Positions 5,491 through 9,853 of a stretch of DNA of 9,853 bases are shown here, one piece after another. This DNA is from Proteiniphilum sp. GTDB lineage: Bacteria > Bacteroidota > Bacteroidia > Bacteroidales > Dysgonomonadaceae. The translations under genes were made by a program, and so were the position numbers. Positions within the stretch are counted from its first letter, which is position 1; each line of letters opens with the position of its first letter. Location of the stretch: the NCBI GenBank assembly GCA_031255275.1, contig JAIRSV010000133.1, positions 1 through 9,853 of the forward strand, written 5' to 3'. The notes under the pieces are model-generated. The model worked only from the letters and a program-made list of their open reading frames with translations. It was not told the origin of the DNA and searched no databases.

Positions 5491-8400
5491 CTAAAATTTG
5501 ATATTCACATTAAAACCCACACTCCTGGCAGCAGGATAACCGTTCAGTTCAAGCCCCTGCCCGTTGGAATTATTATACGCCGATTCCGGATCAATATTAT
5601 CCGTATGCTTCACAATCGTCCAAAGGTTACGCCCCACCAGCGCAATGCTCAAGCCCTTCATCACCCTCAAGCGCTCCATCACAGCCTTCGGAAACTCATA
5701 GCCGAGCGAAATCTCGCGAAACTTCAGGAAACCGGCATCATAAATAAACTCCTCGCCGATATTGTTGTTGACAATACCCCTGTAATAACTCTGCGCATCC
5801 ACCCCCACCGTATTGGTGACATAATGGCCGGAGGCATCCTCCATGACACCCGCGCCGACGATCACCGCATTCGGTTCGGCCGCCGTACGTCCCGCCAGCG
5901 TCCTCCTGTGCAGCCCCTCGCCAAACAGCAAATAGTTGGTGCCGGAAAACAGCTTCGCCCCCGTTTTGAAGTCCAGCAGAAACGACAGCGAGAAATCCCG
6001 GTAACGGAACGAATTCTTCCATCCCCCCACAAACTTATACACCCCGTTCCCCAGACTCTCAAGCCCGTCAGCCCGCTGAGCAATACCATCCTTAAACACG
6101 ATATTCCCCTCACCGTCGCGCCTGTACCGGTATCCGATCAGCTCACCGTAAGAAGAACCCACCACATTCTGCACGTAAACATTCCCCGAACGCGCACTCG
6201 CCCCGTCAATCTGCAGACGCTCCACGCCCTCGCCCAAAAACAGCACCCGACTGTCATTGAAAGCAAAATTCACCGTCGCATTCCACATAAACTGCCGCGA
6301 GCGAACCGGCGTAATATCCATCAGAAACTCAAACCCGTTATTGCGAATCTCCCCCACATTCACCACCTTAGCCCCGTATCCCGAAGCGCCGGAAGTGGAA
6401 ACCACCGCAATATCATCCCTCGTATTCTTCGTATAATACGCCATATCAAACGACAGCCTGTTCCCGAAGAACGACAGATTCAACCCCGCCTCCAGCTCCG
6501 AAATACGAACCGGCTTCAACCCCGGATTCGGATACTTGTTATCATTATTCTGCGTCACCGTATGCTGCCCGTTCACCGTATAATCCCTCACCCTGTAAAG
6601 CAACAGATTCTGATAAGCCGACGTCCCGTTGGAAGCCGAAGCATAAGAAGCGCGCAGCTTGCCGAACGAAAACCAGTCCGGCACGGCAAACGAATCCGAA
6701 AATACCCACGACAGCGTAGCCGACGGATAAAAATAACTGTTACTCTCAGGCGCCAGCGTCGAAAACCAGTCATTCCTCCCCGTCAAATTCAGGAACACCA
6801 GATTCCTCCAACCGAAATCAGCCGTCGCATACACCGAATTCACCCGATACTCCGTATAATCCTTCTTCGGACGCTTATCCCCCAGATTGTTCACCGACCA
6901 CAACCCATCCACGATAAACGGCCGACCGCCATCACTCGTCGTAAACTGCTTCACCACATTCCGCTGACGGTTTCCGCCGACAGTCGCCCCCACAGACCAC
7001 TCCGCAAACCTCCTGTCGAAACCGACCAGATAATTCAAATTCAATTCCGAATACATCTTCGCATACTCCGTCAGCCATCCCGCCGGATCAGCCGCCGCCC
7101 CCACCGGCTGCACCTGTCTGAAGTCAAGATTATATCCGTCCCGCTGCACCGCCCCCTGCACATACAGCCACTCCGCAATATCCCATTTCAGCGTCATCGC
7201 ACCCGTCAGACGGTTCTTATCCGTATTATTCGTCTTTCTGTACTGCAACCAGTAAGGATTATTGAAATAAACATTCGTACCGCCGATCAATTCAGCGCCC
7301 GTCACCGTCGTCCCCCAGTCACAGTCCGCGCCGCCCCGCTCCAGCCATCCGATGTCAAAAGAATTGCCACGATGAATCAAAGACGCATTCGTATTCCCGT
7401 TTCCGTCAGACAGGTTAGACCGACCGTTGAACTTCTCAAACACATAATTCGCATTCACGACCAGCTGCAAATTATCAGCAAAATCATACGTCGTATTCAA
7501 GTTAATACCCTGTTGAGAGCTTCCCGCATTCGGCAAAATACTCCTTTCATACGCGTTCGACAGCCCAAAGCGATAAGCAATCCTCTCCGCCGAACCGCTG
7601 ACCGCCACCGACGCCACATCATTTATCCCCGTCCTGTAAAAACGCTTCCAGTTATCCACATACGCATACCTGTACTCATTTCCCAGGAAGTTGACCGCAT
7701 TCTGTCCATCCATCGCCTCACCCCAGCTGGCCGACTCAGACGCCTTCGCCGAATTAACATCCACCGGACGCTTCCCCTCCAGCCCCTGCCCGAACACCTG
7801 CTGATAATCACGATAATCATAAATAGCATTAAACGTCAGATTATTATTAAACTCAATACTGACCCCCTTTTCCATCCGTCCCGATTTGGTCGTAATCAAG
7901 ATCGCCCCGTTACCGCCCCGGTAACCGTACAAAGCCGAAGCCGCCGCCCCCTTCAACACCTGAATATTCTCAATATCATCAGGATTGATGTTAGACAAAC
8001 CGTCACCCATATCCATCCCCCCCCAGGTACCGGCCGCGCCCAGGTTCGTATTATCAAACGGGACCCCATCCACCACATACAGCGGTTGATTATTACCCGT
8101 CAGAGAAGCATTCCCCCGGATAACAACACGACTGCTACCACCGGGTCCGGTAGCATTACCGGCCACCGTCACCCCGGCGATTTTACCGGATAAAGCATTT
8201 CCCAGATTCGGATCTCGCGACAGAGTAAATTCATCACCGCCAACCTGCGTCGTAGAATAACCCAAAGACCTTTGTTGACGTTTGATACCCAAAGCCGTCA
8301 CCACCACTTCCTCCAGCAGTTCCGTATCAGCCTCCATCACAACGTTAACGGCAGATCTTCCGCTCACTGCCACCGATTGAGCAGTCATACCCACGTAGCT

Positions 8401-8640
8401 GAACTGCAGCGTCGCATTTCCCGGGACATTACTCAGAGAGTAATTTCCGTCTATATCGGTAACCGTACCGTGTGAAGCATTACCCTGCACCACAACCGTC
8501 GCCCCGATCACAGGATCACCGTTAGCATCGGTAACCGTACCGTTCACGGTAATGTTCTGAGCAAACAAACCGACGGAGACTGTCCATATACAGACGAACA
8601 GAACTCCTTTCCATTTAAATGAGTTGCTTTTGCCTTTCAT
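5491..8640 (-). CDS. SusC/RagA-type TonB-dependent outer-membrane transporter
   Basis: This is an outer-membrane barrel that imports a nutrient (typically an oligosaccharide or peptide) using TonB-ExbBD energy, working with the SusD-type lipoprotein. The 1049 residues are a normal length. In order: a Sec signal peptide (about 1-28, ending GLFAQ); a carboxypeptidase-regulatory-like domain (about 31-103, VNGTVTDANGDPVIGATVVV); a TonB-box region (EEVVVTALGIKR, 110-121); the plug, including GKIAGVTV (152-159), VVIRGNASL (172-180), PLYVVDGVPFDN (186-197) and VLKGAAASALYGYRGGNGA (228-246, the SusC signature); and a long barrel ending in a terminal Phe (VGFNVNIKF). The start at 8640 is preceded by A-rich TTAAAGAAA. 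susD follows in the same direction. No sigma/anti-sigma genes or degradative enzymes adjoin, so the substrate and regulator are unknown. Confidence 0.97.
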   Translation of the reverse strand: MKGKSNSFKWKGVLFVCIWTVSVGLFAQNITVNGTVTDANGDPVIGATVVVQGNASHGTVTDIDGNYSLSNVPGNATLQFSYVGMTAQSVAVSGRSAVNVVMEADTELLEEVVVTALGIKRQQRSLGYSTTQVGGDEFTLSRDPNLGNALSGKIAGVTVAGNATGPGGSSRVVIRGNASLTGNNQPLYVVDGVPFDNTNLGAAGTWGGMDMGDGLSNINPDDIENIQVLKGAAASALYGYRGGNGAILITTKSGRMEKGVSIEFNNNLTFNAIYDYRDYQQVFGQGLEGKRPVDVNSAKASESASWGEAMDGQNAVNFLGNEYRYAYVDNWKRFYRTGINDVASVAVSGSAERIAYRFGLSNAYERSILPNAGSSQQGINLNTTYDFADNLQLVVNANYVFEKFNGRSNLSDGNGNTNASLIHRGNSFDIGWLERGGADCDWGTTVTGAELIGGTNVYFNNPYWLQYRKTNNTDKNRLTGAMTLKWDIAEWLYVQGAVQRDGYNLDFRQVQPVGAAADPAGWLTEYAKMYSELNLNYLVGFDRRFAEWSVGATVGGNRQRNVVKQFTTSDGGRPFIVDGLWSVNNLGDKRPKKDYTEYRVNSVYATADFGWRNLVFLNLTGRNDWFSTLAPESNSYFYPSATLSWVFSDSFAVPDWFSFGKLRASYASASNGTSAYQNLLLYRVRDYTVNGQHTVTQNNDNKYPNPGLKPVRISELEAGLNLSFFGNRLSFDMAYYTKNTRDDIAVVSTSGASGYGAKVVNVGEIRNNGFEFLMDITPVRSRQFMWNATVNFAFNDSRVLFLGEGVERLQIDGASARSGNVYVQNVVGSSYGELIGYRYRRDGEGNIVFKDGIAQRADGLESLGNGVYKFVGGWKNSFRYRDFSLSFLLDFKTGAKLFSGTNYLLFGEGLHRRTLAGRTAAEPNAVIVGAGVMEDASGHYVTNTVGVDAQSYYRGIVNNNIGEEFIYDAGFLKFREISLGYEFPKAVMERLRVMKGLSIALVGRNLWTIVKHTDNIDPESAYNNSNGQGLELNGYPAARSVGFNVNIKF

Positions 8641-9074
8641 TTTCTTTAATTTTAGAATTAGTAAATCACGTGTGTTTAGTTTTAGTTACAGAATCCATTT
8701 CCTTTCCGAAACGATTCCTGTCTTTAAGAAATATGCAATAAATTTCGATGGTTCACCGGTCGGGTTATTCCCTGATTTTCATCCGTTCGGTCTTATGCCG
8801 GCCGCCGGTGGAAGTATCGCTGAACATGGAGATCACCTTCTTGATTTCAATGTCAGACGGCAAGGATATATGATTAATTTCAAATATTCGTTATCCGAAA
8901 CCTCTTTTTTTTGTTATTTATTGCGATTTTTTGATGAAAACCAGCAGTGCTTTACGTTTTGAGAAATATTCACGGTCTGTATTGTGAAATTACAGCAGTT
9001 TTTTCAGGTACTTATGCTGTTATTCGTTTGCAGCGCCGTGACGTACCCTCACTCCCCTTTCAGGAGGAAAAATT

Positions 9075-9134
9075 ACGCTATCGCGCACTGATAGCAGGTT
9101 TCCCCGCTTCGCTGCGTTCCGGCAGAAATAGCGT
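9075..9134. other. Nested inverted repeats in the susC-glycosyltransferase gap
   Basis: ACGCTAT (9075-9081) is the exact reverse complement of ATAGCGT (9128-9134), 46 bases apart. Inside it GCTATC (9077-9082) pairs with GATAGC (9090-9095) around a 7-base loop, so the two stems are mutually exclusive. Just outside, CCCCTTT and AAAGAGGGG give a further imperfect pairing. This could be a dispersed repeat element or a remnant; nothing in the window says which. Confidence 0.4.
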
Positions 9135-9248
9135 CAAAGAGGGGAATTATTCAACAGGCATTCAATTACCATGAAGAACAGGCAAAACACGAACAGCAAA
9201 AAAACAAGAAAATACTATCAAAAGATTCTTTTTCCCGAAAAACCTGCC

Positions 9249-9256
9249 TATATTTG
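9249..9256 (+). promoter_or_regulatory. Probable -7 box for the glycosyltransferase locus
   Basis: TATATTTG matches the Bacteroidetes -7 consensus TAnnTTTG exactly and lies in a very AT-rich stretch. The -33 region has only a T-run (about 9229-9233). Transcription would start near 9263, about 228 bases before the first ATG at 9491, leaving a long leader. Confidence 0.5.
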
Positions 9257-9262
9257 TAAAAT

Positions 9263-9490
9263 ATATATAATCCCCTATAGAATGACAGTACGGAAACTAC
9301 ATACCTCTTTCGCGGGAACCGGCTTCGCCGGGTCCGGTAACTGTTTGGAATACAAAATTTCGTCCCCTTTGCCTACCCGCAAATTTCGGACTGTGAGTCA
9401 GTCAAGCGCGTTTTTTTTGAATTTGTACATGTTTTTCACCCGTTTTTTCAAGCGTCAGAGCGTCTTCTTTCGGACAGTTTAAAAGTAGAA
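9263..9490 (+). promoter_or_regulatory. Long leader ahead of the glycosyltransferase, with possible attenuator
   Basis: Two overlapping stems are possible at 9318-9338: CCGGC/GCCGG around TTC, or ACCGG/CCGGT. Further on GACTG (9389-9393) pairs with CAGTC (9399-9403), and seven bases later comes a run of eight Ts (9411-9418). The hairpin is short and its distance to the T-run is large, so termination here is uncertain. Polysaccharide loci in Bacteroides are known to be controlled by antitermination in long leaders (UpxY, a NusG relative), but no such gene lies in this window. Confidence 0.3.
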
Positions 9491-9853
9491 ATGTTTTGTA
9501 TGAATCCCATGATCAGTGTCATAGTTCCGGTATATAATGTAGAGAAATACCTCCGCAAGTGTCTGGAGAGTATTCTGGCTCAGACGTATACCTCTTTTGA
9601 GCTGCTGTTAGTAAATGACGGCAGTACCGACGGCAGCGGACAGATTTGTGACGAATATGCACAAAAGGATTCCCGCGTGCAGGTTTTTCATCAGGAGAAC
9701 AAAGGAGTAAGCCGTGCCCGAAATTTAGGTCTGGAGAGGGCAAAAGGCAAATGGGTAGCATTTATCGACAGCGACGACTGGGTGGACAGCACTTATCTCG
9801 AACACCTGCTGGAGGGTGATGAAGATGTAGAGTTGAGAGTAATGGGGCTTATG
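9491..9853 (+). CDS. Family 2 glycosyltransferase (partial, cut by window end)
   Basis: This is a GT-A fold enzyme that would transfer a sugar from a nucleotide-sugar donor, most likely to a lipid-linked or surface polysaccharide at the cytoplasmic face of the inner membrane. The visible 121 residues cover the donor-binding half: ISVIVPVYNVEKYL (8-21), the conserved LLVNDGSTDGSG (39-50), GVSRARNLGLERAKG (72-86) and the metal-binding DSDDW (93-97). No stop is reached before the window ends. ATG codons at 9491, 9500 and 9509 are all in frame; 9491 is chosen because its upstream bases are A-rich (TTTAAAAGTAGAA), but family members often start within a few residues of ISVIVPVYN, so 9500 or 9509 are equally possible. 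The donor and acceptor cannot be read from this part. Confidence 0.93.
   Translation, partial: MFCMNPMISVIVPVYNVEKYLRKCLESILAQTYTSFELLLVNDGSTDGSGQICDEYAQKDSRVQVFHQENKGVSRARNLGLERAKGKWVAFIDSDDWVDSTYLEHLLEGDEDVELRVMGLM

Larger units (their letters stand above)
8641..9490. other. 850-base gap between susC and the glycosyltransferase; no convincing gene
   Basis: This AT-rich stretch separates divergent genes. It must hold the susC promoter (minus) and the glycosyltransferase promoter (plus). On the plus strand three short frames (about 75-112 codons) cross it, but their composition is irregular, they match no family I know, and one runs through the -7 box at 9249. On the minus strand no exact TAnnTTTG is present; the closest is AATATTTG at 8888-8881. 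Around 9050-9150 there is a local GC-richer, partly palindromic block. A short minus-strand frame (8863-8765, 32 codons) is noted as a possible leader peptide but not called. Confidence 0.7.

Noticed and set aside
5605..8193. An 862-codon open frame on the plus strand opposite susC
   Set aside because: It is codon-aligned with susC (each codon is the exact reverse complement of a susC codon), so it stays open simply because susC avoids TTA, CTA and TCA there. The product is dominated by Arg, His, Pro and Ile with no recognisable domain, while susC shows full family signatures.
8624..8962. A 112-codon plus-strand frame after susC
   Set aside because: It overlaps the susC start, its composition is Phe/Ser-rich and irregular, no family is recognised, and there is no promoter or leader signal for it.
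8947..9174. A 75-codon plus-strand frame in the gap
   Set aside because: It overlaps the palindromic block, has no good start context and no recognised domain; it is kept only as part of a possible repeat element.
9200..9300. Invertible promoter of a polysaccharide locus
   Set aside because: Bacteroides capsule promoters are often flanked by inverted repeats, but no convincing matching pair was found on the two sides of the -7 box at 9249.
9171..9482. A 103-codon plus-strand frame just before the glycosyltransferase
   Set aside because: It runs through the exact -7 box at 9249 and the T8 run, and its Lys/Tyr/Phe-rich product looks like translated leader DNA.

Overview
The window looks like the chromosome of a member of the Bacteroidales (phylum Bacteroidetes). 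The basis is a SusC/SusD outer-membrane pair, -7 boxes of the form TAnnTTTG upstream of several genes, A-rich rather than Shine-Dalgarno starts at most genes, and Ffh and FolD proteins of Bacteroidetes type. The genus cannot be named from sequence alone. Coding regions look moderately GC-rich by eye; the large gap at 8641-9490 is clearly more AT-rich.

Layout from left to right. Positions 1-132 are non-coding, with a 28-bp direct repeat and two GC-rich hairpins. A cation diffusion facilitator (CDF) metal transporter lies on the minus strand (133-1047). It is divergent from ffh (1277-2623, plus), which is followed after 5 bases by folD (2629-3510, plus). A convergent gap (3511-3798) holds a pyrimidine tract, a small hairpin, an array of 23-bp tandem repeats and a strong 10-bp-stem hairpin that probably ends transcription from both sides. 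On the minus strand, a SusC-type TonB-dependent transporter (5491-8640) is followed by a SusD-type lipoprotein (3799-5433), as a two-gene operon. After 850 bases with no convincing gene, a family 2 glycosyltransferase starts on the plus strand at about 9491 and runs off the window end, probably opening a surface-polysaccharide locus.

Functional links. Ffh carries the targeting of signal-bearing proteins and FolD interconverts one-carbon folates; they appear to be co-transcribed housekeeping genes. SusC and SusD would form one outer-membrane import machine: a lipoprotein lid over a TonB-driven barrel. No sigma/anti-sigma pair, glycoside hydrolase or peptidase lies next to them, so the substrate is unknown. 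The CDF protein exports divalent metal from the cytoplasm.

I found no clearly new multi-gene system. The most unusual features are small-scale: a triplicated 18-bp segment at the susD start that repeats a start codon and a purine-rich motif, the 23-bp tandem array between folD and susD, a CDF metal site with Glu/Asn in place of Asp/Asp, and the long structured leader and gap before the glycosyltransferase.
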